A DNA stretch of 64,000 nt, taken from Symbiodinium natans (Eukaryota > Sar > Dinophyceae > Suessiales > Symbiodiniaceae). Below the pieces are notes generated by a model. The model ran no database searches. It worked only from the letters and a program-made list of their open reading frames with translations, and was not told the origin of the DNA. The DNA lies in contig CAJNDS010000157.1 in assembly GCA_905221605.1 (NCBI GenBank), positions 148,024 through 212,023 on the forward strand, read 5' to 3'. The position numbers and the translations under genes are program-made. This document shows positions 1 through 9,702 of this stretch, in pieces; the first letter of the stretch is position 1; every line of letters starts with the position of its first letter.

Positions 1-179
1 CTGTTTATTTTGGGTTCCGGTTGCTGTAGGTGTGTATATATATATGTGACTGTACTATATTCGACTATATTCGATTACATTCTACTATTTTATATTATAT
101 ATATATATTTATTTATTTATATCCCGGTAGCCCCTAAGCCCCCTCAGCTGCGAACATTCCAGACCCCGGTCGTCCGCAG

Positions 180-250
180 GCCGACCTGGCGCTGCCCAAA
201 GTGGCGGCCGTCCTCTTCGATGAGCCTCGCACCCAGCTTTCGCGCTCAGG
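180..250 (+). CDS. Exon candidate, unknown protein
   Basis: A short open segment follows a CAG acceptor at 177-179 and reads ADLALPKVAAVLFDEPRTQL before reaching a run of GTTTAGGG. The composition is typical of a folded protein and differs from the Ser/Arg/Pro-rich reading of the other frames. The telomere-like repeat starts exactly at the 3' edge, so its first GT could act as the splice donor. No family is recognised. It could be chance, because only 24 codons are covered. Confidence 0.35.
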
Positions 251-334
251 GTTTAGGGTTTAGGGTTTAGGGTCTAGGGTCTAGGGTCTAGGGTTTAGGG
301 TTTGGGGTTAGGGTTTCGGGTTTAGGGTTTAGGG
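248..334 (+). repeat. Telomere-type repeat block (TTTAGGG)n, degenerate
   Basis: About twelve GTTTAGGG units with GTCTAGGG and GTTTGGGG variants lie head to tail on the + strand. Their interstitial position next to an exon candidate argues against a chromosome end. Confidence 0.9.
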
Positions 335-752
335 AGCTTGCTGCGGGCTTTTCCGTGGAAGTTTTAGGGTGTGTAGGGCTTGTAGATTTTAGCTTCAGCG
401 GTTATGGCTGTTTGTGGACTTCGCATGCTTTGCAGGGTTTGGAGGGCGCCGTGTTTCCAGGTATGCGTGCTTGTATTATCTTGTATTCTGTGCATTCTGT
501 GTATTTCGTGTGTGTGTGTGGGGGGGGGGGGGGAAGAGGGGCTTACGCAATAAAGGCTATACAAAGGCTTTACAAGCGCCAGTATGGCAGATACAGATGC
601 GGTCCTCGAACCATCTCCTTCCGTTGAGCCGCCAACCCTCTGACCCTCAACCCAAACCCTGAGCCCCGGTGCCTGAACTGAAGCTTCATAAAACGTATTA
701 ATGAGTGAAACCCTGAGAAAAAGCACCCTGTCATAAATCTTTAACCTCCTAG
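335..752. other. No gene seen
   Basis: This holds a G13 tract near 520-532 and short degenerate CCCTGA/CCCTCAACCC words. Overlapping ORFs on both strands have no protein-like composition. Confidence 0.5.
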
Positions 753-867
753 GTGGGATAAGGGGGACCCTTGAAAGGGAACCCCTTCTTAACCCTCTTC
801 TGGCTCTCTTAACAAGGGACCTTATTCAGAGGGTCTATATCCCCAAGGGTCCCCCTAATCCTATCCC
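753..867. repeat. Fold-back element relic
   Basis: GGGATAAGGGGGACCCTT at 755-772 is opposed by AAGGGTCCCCCT...TATCCC at 845-867, an imperfect inverted repeat about 115 bp across. The right part contains AGGGTCTATAT, also present in the fold-back family at 25.25 kb, so this is probably a decayed member of that family. Confidence 0.45.
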
Positions 868-880
868 CTATAACCCTCAA

Positions 881-926
881 CCTTAAACCTTAAACCCTAA
901 ACCCTAAACCCTAAACCCTAAACCCA
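881..926 (-). repeat. Telomere-type repeat block (CCCTAAA)n
   Basis: About six C-strand units end at AAACCCACAG, so the block runs directly into the acceptor of the exon candidate at 930. Confidence 0.9.
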
Positions 927-929
927 CAG

Positions 930-1017
930 GATGCCATATGCCAGGTTCCACGAGCGAAGCCTGGGCAACGACCTTGCCCTGGCCCTCTGCCTCCACGGCC
1001 GGGACGCCAGGCCGAGG
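930..1017 (+). CDS. Exon candidate, unknown protein
   Basis: After CCCACAG the frame reads MPYARFHERSLGNDLALALC and continues to CLHGRDARPR before a GT at 1018. GC content is higher than the flanks. The upstream intron end is made of CCCTAAA units. No family is recognised, and the ATG at 931 may be internal or a start codon. Confidence 0.35.
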
Positions 1018-1031
1018 GTTTTTTGTTGGCC

Positions 1032-1156
1032 CCTACTTGGTGGTTTACCAAATTGGGGTCCTAGTATTTTAGGGTTTAGGGTTTAGGGATACCTTATTGG
1101 TTTTTTTTATAAGGGAGTCCTACTATTTTAGGGGTCCCCCTAGTTTCGTAAACCCC
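1032..1156. repeat. MITE-like fold-back element, family A
   Basis: GGTTTACCAAATTGGGG at 1032-1048 pairs imperfectly with CCCCTAGTTTCGTAAACC at 1137-1154. The inner words GGGGTCCTAGTATTTTAG and TCCTACTATTTTAGGGG match the elements at 25.25 and 46.57 kb. Two or three TTTAGGG units at 1069-1088 sit inside it. Confidence 0.55.
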
Positions 1157-2292
1157 CACTTAGGCTCAAGAAGGAACTTAGCCAGTAGGGTTTGGGGTTT
1201 GGGTTCAGGAAGTAGGTAGAGTATTAGTGAAGGCTCAAGAAGGAACTTAGCAAGTAGGGTTGGGTCCAGGAGGGTAGGTAGAGTATGCATGTATGCACGG
1301 AATTTAAACAACTTTCATTTCTAAGTTCCCAAACCTTCCAAACCCTGAGCCCTAAAGTCATTGAACTCTAAGAATAAGCCTTAGCCCTGTACTCCCTGCA
1401 TTTCAAGCTTCCTGAGCCTTTGAGTACAGCGACCCTCTGCCCTTGCCAACACGCACTCCGCGATGGAGCCAAACATAAGAACCCTCGGCCCGATGAGGGA
1501 CAAGCGCACCCAGTAGCTTTTTAGCCGGTTCAGGTACCCTTTTTTATACAAAGGGGTATACTAGCCGAGGGACGTTAGGGCGTGTATCCCTGCAAGACGC
1601 CTTCTGTATAAGATTAAGTGGAGGTGAAATCGCCTGAAGGCCCTCTGAGTCACAGCCGCAGCCAGCATCGCACGGTAAACTCAGGGATGCATGCTGAGTC
1701 GGATGCCAGAAGCCCCTGAAAGCCGGCAGGCGCCGCGCGGGCCTCCCACCGCTACGACTGCTGGCTATGAGTGCCACGCTGAGCCCGCGCCTAGCTGACA
1801 GGCTGATGTGAGAGCGCTGGCAGTTTGATTCGGGTCGAAGCTATTGTGCCGGAGTTCAGAGTTATTTGCTGAACACCAAGGGGCACTAAAGCCGAAGCAC
1901 TGCAGCCTCATCCTGTGACTGGTGCTTGGCTCTGCTTCAATCTCTTGGCAGTTTGGCTTCGCGACTCGGCGACACTTTGCCGGCACCGATCTTGCGCAGT
2001 GAGGGCAAGCAGCCTGGGGCCAAGATCCGCCGCTGAGGGCATCGGGACTGCATGCTCAGACTTCGTCGCGCATGCAGCTCTTCTGCCGCACAGAAGCTCG
2101 CCTTCGATATTTCAATGCCTCACGTGCCATACATAAGCTCAGAATCCCCATTCCAACCTCAGTTCGGCTTAGGTTCGACGTAGAGCTGCGCCACGCCGGC
2201 GGGGGTCGGCGGCTGCTTCGCGCGACCCAAGGCTTTGAAAAGAAGGCAGGACACGCTGCGGCACGTCCGATGCGATAGAAGGTATGCAGGCC
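1157..2292. other. No convincing gene
   Basis: A duplicated word (CTCAAGAAGGAACTTAGC followed by AGTAGGGTT) occurs near 1165 and 1232, each followed by a pyrimidine-poor GTAGG stretch. The ORFs at 1765-2278 overlap on both strands and have low-information composition. Nothing else is recognised. Confidence 0.4.
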
Positions 2293-2499
2293 TTAGTTCA
2301 TTTGCACGGTTTCGGGTGAGGCGTCAGGAAGCACAGCTGATTTGCATCTGATGCCCCCAAGTCCATCAATCCAGAGATCCATGAAGTCTTGGTTTAAGCA
2401 CCACTGGTTCAAACAAGTACTCAAGTATTTGTTCAGCTCCTCCATCTTCTTGAGATTCGACGGCCAGGCTGAAATGGCTGCGGCCGTCACAGAGTCCAC
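2293..2499 (-). CDS. Terminal exon candidate, unknown protein
   Basis: On the minus strand a TGGCAG acceptor (complement of 2500-2505) opens a 69-codon frame beginning VDSVTAAAISAWPSNLKKME, then containing NQWCLNQDFMDLWIDGLGG, and stopping at 2293. The amphipathic N-terminal part and balanced charge look like real protein. I cannot name a family. Upstream exons, at higher coordinates, were not found. Confidence 0.45.
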   Translation of the reverse strand: MDSVTAAAISAWPSNLKKMEELNKYLSTCLNQWCLNQDFMDLWIDGLGGIRCKSAVLPDASPETVQMN

Positions 2500-2703
2500 C
2501 TGCCAGGCATGAGCACTCGGGTTGGGTGAAGCTGTCTCTTGTTGGGACAGGATGTGGGGTTCAGTGTTGGATTCGGAGCGCGGATGTAGAGTTCTTAGCG
2601 CTACGCGACCCGCCTCGGCCATGGCCTGTCGCCTACGGGGGTACCCATTCCAGGCAAGAGAAGTCCCAAGTAAAGGGCAAACCCGTGTTGGGGAGGGGAT
2701 TAG

Positions 2704-2812
2704 AGGTGGGGTGCCTGCTTTGTGCTACCCATACACCTACGGGCCATCCTATATTTCTGACAACCGCCTCATGTACCTCGAAGGCGCTGTGCTGGAGCGG
2801 TGGGGAGTCTGA
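2704..2812 (+). CDS. Terminal exon candidate, unknown protein
   Basis: Following ATTAG, the frame reads through PALCYPYTYGPSYISDNRLM and YLEGAVLERWGV to TGA at 2810. It is rich in aromatic residues and unlike a shadow frame. The family is unknown, and it points away from the minus-strand exon at 2293-2499. Confidence 0.35.
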
Positions 2813-2844
2813 AACGCCAGGAGCCGTGCCGCCACACGTCACCC

Positions 2845-2967
2845 TTGAATTGAGGTTTCTAGGGTTTAGGAGTCAGGGGCCCTTGAATTGAGGATTATAG
2901 GGTGTAGGGGTCAGGGGCCACCCTGTGACTTGAGGTTTATAATTAGGGTGCAGGGGTCAGGGGCTTA
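2845..2967 (+). repeat. Tandem repeat, about 45-50 bp unit, three copies
   Basis: The word TTGAATTGAGG (or TGACTTGAGG) followed by a TAGGGT..GGGGTCAGGGGC stretch occurs three times in a row. The units carry degenerate telomere-like hexamers. Confidence 0.6.
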
Positions 2968-3245
2968 GGGGCCAAACGAAAAGTTGCTGCGGCTCTCCAT
3001 GGTCAAGGGTTCAAGCGCCGGCTGCCGGAAAGCAATGGTTAGTTGTTGTGTGTTCTATATCTAGATGAGGGTCCCCATGTCTGCACGGTGGTATCTTGAG
3101 AAAGGGAGCTCCCCCAAAAAGACACCCTGGGTTAGAACTTCTCACATGGGGGGCATCTATGGAACCGGAAGCCTTGTTGCGGAGGAGATGTCTTGTGCTT
3201 CCTGCCGGGGGAGCCTGAGCAATGCCGCCCGGTTTGACGCAGAGA

Positions 3246-3290
3246 ACCCTAAACCCTAAACCCTAAACCCTAAACCCAAAACCCTAAACA
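3246..3290 (-). repeat. Telomere-type repeat block (CCCTAAA)n
   Basis: Five to six CCCTAAA units follow a short ORF (3065-3259) for which I see no protein-like support. Confidence 0.9.
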
Positions 3291-3546
3291 GAGGCCCAGG
3301 GAGTCTAGGCTCTTAGCGAGGGTTTGCCAGGGCGCCAGTCAGTGTTTGGCAGGAAGGTAAAGACGTAAAGCCTATACAGCCCACACCAGCCGCACCAAAT
3401 GGAAGTAGAGGTACAAGGCTGGCGGCAGGTGCAGCTCGGGTTTAGGGTCTTGAGGTAGTAGAGCTCAAACATCATCAAAGGATGCCAGGCTATTTGAGCT
3501 TCGGGACTTGAGGGTGCAACAAGGTTCGGTTCGGGGAGGCCTCCCG

Positions 3547-3650
3547 AAACCCTTAACCCTAAACCCTTAACCCTTAACCCTAAACCCTAAACCCTGGCCA
3601 GGATCCGCCGGTGCAAGAAGCACCTGGAGGACTGAGCGCCGCGTAGGATT

Positions 3651-3681
<31 letters not shown>
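3547..3681. repeat. Telomere-type block plus G29 tract
   Basis: Mixed CCCTTAA/CCCTAAA units occupy 3547-3595. After 57 bp comes an uninterrupted run of about 29 G at 3653-3681, followed by three GTTGGGGAA units. Confidence 0.85.
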
Positions 3682-3683
<2 letters not shown>

Positions 3684-4798
3684 GGGGAAGTTGGGGAAGT
3701 TGGGGGGTGATTCATTTTTGTCAGAAAGCTACCTTGAATTCTTAAGGAACCACCGAGCCCCCCTAATTAAGCCTCCGAAAAGGCGTCGTCCACGAATCGC
3801 CGCAACAACTGCTACTTGCCGTGCTGTCGTGGAAGGATCGGCTTGCAGCGGAGCAGCGGCGGGCCAAGAGCAAGGCAGGGCCAAGGATCAGGGTTGACAG
3901 GTTTTCGGATTGTGGGTTTATATTTTGGGGCCTGAAGACGCCCAGATGAAACCTTCCAACAACCTGAATGTGTTGCCATTGCCACCTGGAGATTCTCTTT
4001 GCAGCTCCGGGATCAACAGATGAGAACAGGACTCGGGCGTGCCAGCCCAAGGATGCTCAGGGTGGCAATGGCCTTGGTCCTGGGCCTGAGCTGAAGGGAT
4101 GTGGGCCGGCCTGTGCCGGAGGAGACCGCCACAAACGCAGAGGTCACCACGCAGACAGTCGCAACTACCGGAACTCAGAAGGTATGCAGCTACATGCTTA
4201 GACGAGATCAAACAAGTCTCAAACGACAAGCACCAACTTTGCATTAGATAGGATGGGCGTTTCGCCTGGCCTTGAGCAGATGTAGACAACACCCAGCAGG
4301 CACCGACAGTGAGGCATCCAAGGACATCTTAGATCCCAAGCCTAACTTTGAGATCTTCCCTAGATCCCAACAGTTCTGTAACCCCTATCCCCGGAGCCCT
4401 CAAAACCTCAGACCCTACAACCCGACAGCCTCAAACCGAAACCCCCTGAAAAACTCCACTCCGGCAGGCAAGGCGGAAGCAGCAGCAAGGAGCAGCACGC
4501 GGTTTTGGAGCACCTCCAAAGGTTCCTTGGCTCAAAGTAAAGACACCTCGACGCCAAAGTTGTAGTACAAAAGTATCCAGGCCTAGAATCTTCCCCAGCC
4601 CCGAAACCCTATACCCTATACCCATCTAGTCCTCAACCCCACACCTGAGAGCCTCAACCCCTGGATGATGCTTTAGACTGGGAGGCCTCGGATGCTGAAG
4701 TCTTCCTGCGCGGGGCCTACTGTGAATCTCTCATCTGCTAGGATTGCCTTTTTAAAAATGGGATAGTGGGGCGGGGGATAGCGTACAGCAACATACAG
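3682..4798. other. No convincing gene
   Basis: An ORF at 3682-3897 contains SFLSESYLEFLRNHRAPLIK, but overlapping frames on both strands are equally open, so I leave it uncalled. The rest is degenerate CCCTAAA-like text around 4330-4660. Confidence 0.35.
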
Positions 4799-4914
4799 CA
4801 TCTTCGTGCGCTACAAGCTGAACAGTGACACGACCCAGCTGACAGACGTCCGGCTTTCAGGGCTTCCCCTGTCGATGTCCTACCGCTCCACGGCTCCTTG
4901 GATGCGGAGGCGGG
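4799..4914 (+). CDS. Weak exon candidate, unknown protein
   Basis: After ACATACAG the frame reads IFVRYKLNSDTTQLTDVRLS and then GLPLSMSYRSTAPWM, ending near a GT at 4915. Hydrophobic and charged residues alternate as in a beta-rich domain, but no motif is diagnostic. A TA dinucleotide tract (4937-4962) follows. Confidence 0.28.
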
Positions 4915-5059
4915 GTCATCGTACGTGCGTGGTGTGTATTGTATATATATATATATATACACATGCATTTTATCTATCCTTTTATTTAATTACTTAGTTT
5001 GTTTATTCATTTATGTGTTTAATGTGGGACCCTCTTTCCCCCCCCCCCCTGAACAGTCG

Positions 5060-5235
5060 AGGCTGGATTTTGCCCTCTATAATGGCTTATATGATTGTAA
5101 TATGGAGGAGTTTAGATAGGTTTAAAAGAGATCCATATGAACTTAAAAAGGATGAGCTCATATGAATTTAAAAGGGAGCCGCGCGAATCGAAACGGGGTC
5201 CGGGATGAGTTATGAGTTTATATGAATTTAACAGG
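5060..5235 (+). repeat. Dispersed AT-rich repeat, family C, forward copy
   Basis: The segment shows GGAGGAGTTTAGATAGG, then several spaced ATCCATATGAA.TTAAAAGGGA units. The same words occur inverted at 35.3-35.6 kb and forward at 50.75-50.93 kb. A C12 tract precedes it. There is no coding capacity. Confidence 0.6.
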
Positions 5236-5250
5236 GATCCATAGGCTTTT

Positions 5251-5667
5251 TCCAAATTCGGAGCCTCCACGCCGGGGCCTAGACATTAAAGCGGGTCCCG
5301 AATCAGTCCCATTATTGGGGGCCGAAGGGGCCCTGGACCACCCCCTTGTCGGATTGAGCGAAACCAATTTTTCAAATGGTTTCTTAAAGGAAATTAATGG
5401 TTTCGGGCCGGTCGGAATGGATGAGGTCGGCCTTGAAAATCACCCGGCTTTATAAGCCAAGAGACCAAGGCATCCAAATTCGGAGCCTCCACGCCGGGGC
5501 CTAGACATTCAAGCGGGTCCCGAATCAGTCCCATTATTGGGGGCCGAAGGGGGCTCCTGGACCCCCCCTTGTCGGATTGAGCGAAACCAATTTTTCAAAT
5601 GGTTTCTTAAAGGAAATTAATGGTTTCGGGCCGGTTGGAATGGATGAGGTCGGCCTTTAAAATCACC
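5251..5667 (+). repeat. Direct repeat, 222-bp unit, two copies
   Basis: CAAATTCGGAGCCTCCACG starts near 5252 and again near 5474. Some 190 bp of each unit are nearly identical, with small indels in G/C runs that break any shared frame, so the ORF across the first copy is not conserved in the second. Further short TTTAAAATCA..AGG echoes follow to about 5700. Confidence 0.8.
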
Positions 5668-5699
5668 AGGTCTGGCTTTAAAATCATAAGGCCCGGCTT

Positions 5700-6652
5700 T
5701 AAGCCGGAGGGAGCGGTTTGTCTTTAAAGAGGGACTCCCAAACAGTCACGATGTCCTGAATAATTCGGCCAAATTGTCTTTAAAGGGGAGGCCCCTACTA
5801 AACAGGGTCCAACATTATACGCCTTTCGATTTATACCTGTTTATGTTTATGTTAAAAATTCGCGGCCCTTTTGGGGGGGACCTCTGTTTCAGCATATTCC
5901 GTATATAGTCCTTACAGGGTGCAGGGTTCAGGGGTCGAGGGTTTATCGGCCCTATTCTAGAATTTCCCTGAAAGTCTAGAATATAAGGGCTCATCATGTA
6001 CACTTGAATGACATGTTAGCGACATGGCTGATCTGCAACAGAGCTAGGCATTACCAGTGTCGGACGCAGTCCTGGTAGGCTCAAGACCTAGCTGTCCGCG
6101 CTGGACCAGCTGGGAGGCTCCTCTTGGGAAAATCGAGGGAAGCCGTGCACGACTGTAAGTGTATGGGCAGGTATAGAGGGTTTCCTGTCAGTGCCATCAA
6201 GTTCTGATTTTACTCATCATACATCGAATTACTTACCTTTGCACCTCTTCAACGGTTCTCTGGATGAAGCTCCGAACCTCGCTGACACGCCACATTGGCA
6301 TTGCGCAGCTCAAGCTAAGGCTGAAACCTGCACCGCAAGCAAGAATCGATCCTGCCGAGCAGAACACGTGCTGTTAACCATCCAGCAAACCTAGCCGGAT
6401 GAAGTGGGGGCATGAAGCCTACTGAGGCAACATGATGCAACCTATTTTTCACCCGAAGCAAAGGAAGGCTGCTCACAGGACACCAAAGTTTCATCAGTGG
6501 TACACAGCTTAGCTGAAATGTATGCCCCAATGCAAGAAAGGATTTGCATCAAAGCGCTCCGAAGAAAGCAATACGAGGTTTGGGTGTGACAGCTGGAAAC
6601 TCTCCGCATCAGAGAGCAGGGCGGGCAAAGCATCAGTAGCGCCCCAGAGATC
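5700..6652. other. No gene seen
   Basis: AT-rich, with GTCTTTAAAG echoes of the preceding repeat up to 5800. Small ORFs on both strands between 6190 and 6650 show no recognisable domain. Confidence 0.4.
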
Positions 6653-6701
6653 CCTAAACCCTGAACCCTGAACCCTAAACCCCCTGCCCTTCCATTGCAA
6701 G

Positions 6702-6797
6702 TTCAGGGCGATGATTTCCTACTCAGAAGCGCCTCTACCGACAGGCGACGGGTGATCCTGGCCACCAATGTGGCCGAAGCTTCCATCACCGTGCAGG
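6702..6797 (+). CDS. DEAH-box RNA helicase exon (motif V)
   Basis: The frame reads STDRRRVILATNVAEASITV, which is helicase motif V of DEAH-box RNA helicases (family consensus ATN-[IV]-AE-[TA]-S-[IL]-T). In this family the motif contacts RNA and couples ATP binding to strand movement; members act in splicing, ribosome assembly or RNA decay. The exon follows TTGCAAG and ends at CAGG before GCACAG, so the inferred donor is GC. Telomere-like CCCTGAACCCTAAAC lies in the upstream intron at 6653-6680. No other helicase motif (DEAH, SAT, QRxGR) was found nearby. It is therefore either one exon of a gene with long introns or an isolated relic. Confidence 0.7.
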
Positions 6798-9199
6798 GCA
6801 CAGAGCCGAGCTAACTCGTGCTGGTAGGTCAAGGGGGTTACAGGGGCTTGGACATACGCAGGTTTTGAAATTAGGGTGTAGAGGATGGCTTATGGGTTGA
6901 GGGTGTGGGTTCTCTAGGGTTCAAAGGTGTAACTAGAGTTCGGATGCTGGTGGAACATGTGTCGCACCTTGGCAGTTCGTAGTCGCAGACTGAATGAGGG
7001 CAACCGTGCGTTGTTTTCTTCGTTCTGCCTTTCGCCGGTGCCATTGAGTCATTGGGAGCTTGTCGGTATTCGAGCACAAGCAAGAAGAAGCTGCGATGAC
7101 ATGCTTCATGTTGTAGAGCCGTGATAGAGACTGCGGCAACCATCCGCGAGGCGTCACGGCTGTGGTGGACACAGGGCTGCGAAAGAGGCCCGACCCTATG
7201 AAAGAGGCATAATTTGCGGTTGCTTTCAGAACCCGATGAAGTAGCCACTATGTAAGTCCCCTGACCCGGCGGGAGTAGGTGAATTGAAACCTAATTCCAT
7301 GAACTGAAAGCCCATCTTTAGAGGGTGTCCATGTGGCTTACATCGGGTCTCAATCCTGAGAAGCTATGGGAGTGCTTGCGACCTCAACGTGGCTATTCCC
7401 CGAATATAGAGGGCATCCGAAATATACACCCCAACAAAGATTCCAGAATCCTCACGCTATTAGCAATTTTCCAAAAGGGCACCCCGGATGTTGGAACACC
7501 CCCACGCCCACACACACATGCACACATGGTCTAGTGCGTCTAGGACTTCGGACATTCATGCTGAGATCTTCCCATCTTCGCTTGGGTCCGCTGCCTCTTT
7601 ATGTTGGCAGAGGGTTGAGGGTTCAGGGTTTAGGGTTCTTGTGGTGCCGTGGCTTCCGCCGGGCAGGTCCGTGTTTGACCGATCACGGGGCCTGAACAAG
7701 TTGGAGATGGCAGATGCCCCAGTGCCAAGAGTCTGCCAGATGATGTGTGCAGGACATGCGCCTGGTCAAAGTCTACGTCGGTTTGGTAACTTTATGGTCC
7801 GCTTTGGGTTTTGCGGGAGGGCAGGGACCCCAAAAGTAACCTGAGACCATGTGAATTTCCTGGCAAGGCTCCAAATCCCGAAACAGCAGTCTGCACACCC
7901 TAACGCCGAAGTCGGTCCATGCTCCCTTAGGGGAAATCAGGGGCCCCCCTTGCAGGGCCCATACTAAGGGACCATGTAACTACCATAAGATGCTCCGCTT
8001 GCACAAACCATAAAGCATAAACCCTTTAGACCTTGTTCTCGCTTGAGCAGGTCGCTGTGTCTGCAGCCTCCGCTGACCAGCGCCGGGGTCGGGCAGGCTC
8101 ATCCCCACAGCACGAAAGCCCAACACCCCTCAATACTCTGTTACTCTGTGGTTGAGGGTTGAGGGCTTAGGGTTGGTGAGAAAGGGTAGAGCGTTTGTTT
8201 GGTGCATGCGAAGCGGAGTTGTGCTTCCCAGCTCCTGCTGGGCCCAAAAGGAAGCAAACGCCTTAAACACTAGGCACTGCTGAGGCAAATGCAGCTGGTA
8301 GCGTGAATCGCACAACAATACAGAGCTTAAATTAGCTTGGCTCGCTCGTGGCCGTGCTGTGCTTCGTAAGTCCAGTGTCGCTAGGCATGTTATTGTGGAT
8401 CATCAATGTCTCAGTTTAGGGCTTATGGACTTCAAGAAACCAAAATCCCTTAAACTATACATGGCCCTCAGGGCACCGTACAATATCTCCAACAGCCCAA
8501 GCCTCCTGAACCCCTGAAGCCCCTCGCAACTCCCAACCCAGAGCAAGGCTCTTCCCAAGAACACGAACCTTAAGTCCCTGAATCCACAACCCAAAGCCCC
8601 AAAGACCTGAGAACTTCTGAACGGCTGCAAGCTTTTCAGCAAGGTGGAGTGGGACAGGGTGGGTGGGTTGGGGGCGGGGTTATCGTTATTAGGCGTTATA
8701 GTGGGTCAAGTAGTACCCTAAACCCTAAACCGTTAGACCTGGGGGGCTACTTCCATGAGCTTTCAAGCTCACTGTGCTAAGTTGGCCAGGCCGCCTAAGG
8801 CCGGGCCTTTGCCAGCGCCTGAGCTGCCACGCGGGCTGTGGGAGCTCCTAGATTTCGGAGGTTTGGAGCTTGCAACCCAAAATCCTTAAGAACAATAGGG
8901 ATGGAATATTCAGAGCCTAAGCTTCTGAAGCTTCTACACTTCTGTTTTGTGTGTTGCGTGTGTGCGAGGGCAATGAGAAGCGTACCGATACTCTGAACAC
9001 GCTCGTAATTAAGCAAACAAACGCCATGGGCACATGCAGACAACAGCCATGTCTCTCAACGGCCCGGAAGAGCCGTTTCAAGGCAAACGAGATCTAGGTC
9101 CGAACACTACTACAGCAACATTGCGCTCACCATCAAAATAAAATCCGACGCTCACATGCAGTCGAAACACTACCAGTGGATGCTGGCAGCTTTCTTACA
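6798..9199. other. Gene-poor stretch
   Basis: Contents are a family B fold-back end at 7955-7984, degenerate GGGTTTAGGG near 7615-7640, CCCTAAACC near 8715, and overlapping ORFs on both strands with no recognisable domain. A weak candidate near 7690-7840 (NKLEMADAPVPRVCQMMC) could not be confirmed. Confidence 0.4.
7955..7984 (+). repeat. Solo end of fold-back family B
   Basis: Thirty bases here are identical to the right end of the element at 52.84-52.97 kb, including GGGACCATGTAACTACC. The partner end is not visible, so this looks like a truncated copy. Confidence 0.6.
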
Positions 9200-9702
9200 T
9201 TTTGTCGAAAAAAACACCTCAAACCAAAGCCCGAAGGCCCAGACGAAGTCTAAGCCCAAGCACCCGCAGCTCCACACCGTGCGAGTTCCCGAGATCATCG
9301 CTGGAGGAGGGGAGCTCGCAGGCCATTTACGCCTCAAGCGCTTCCCGACCTGCCTGCGACTGCGCCGTGTCTGCTGAGGTGCGGGTGGGTTCGCTTGAGG
9401 GGCCTGCATTGTGCAAGGACAAGGGTTGGAAGGGAAGACGTCTGCAGTCTCACGAAGAGTTTGGGAGCAGCTACTGCGGTTGAGATGTTGAGAGATTCCC
9501 ATGACGACACCGGAGGATGTTACCTCTGCTTAGGGGGAGATCGGAGACTGTGTGGGGTTTTGGGGGGGTTTGTCAGTTCACCCCACCGTTGCTTACAGTA
9601 GGCTTACAGTCTTACAGTGCCCAACATCACCGAACAGCAGCAGAGCTACCTGAGAGGGAAGATCCTTGCACCTTACCCTGAAGCTGTGTGTGCCGGCAGG
9701 CC

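Noticed and set aside
1-340. True chromosome end at the left edge
   Set aside because: The TTTAGGG block at 248-334 is short, degenerate and flanked by unique sequence on both sides; many similar blocks occur internally.
4522-4540. Relict spliced-leader (DinoSL-like) sequence at TTCCTTGGCTCAAAG
   Set aside because: Only a partial resemblance to the TTTTGGCTCAAG core; no full match was found anywhere in the window, so mRNA retro-insertion cannot be claimed.
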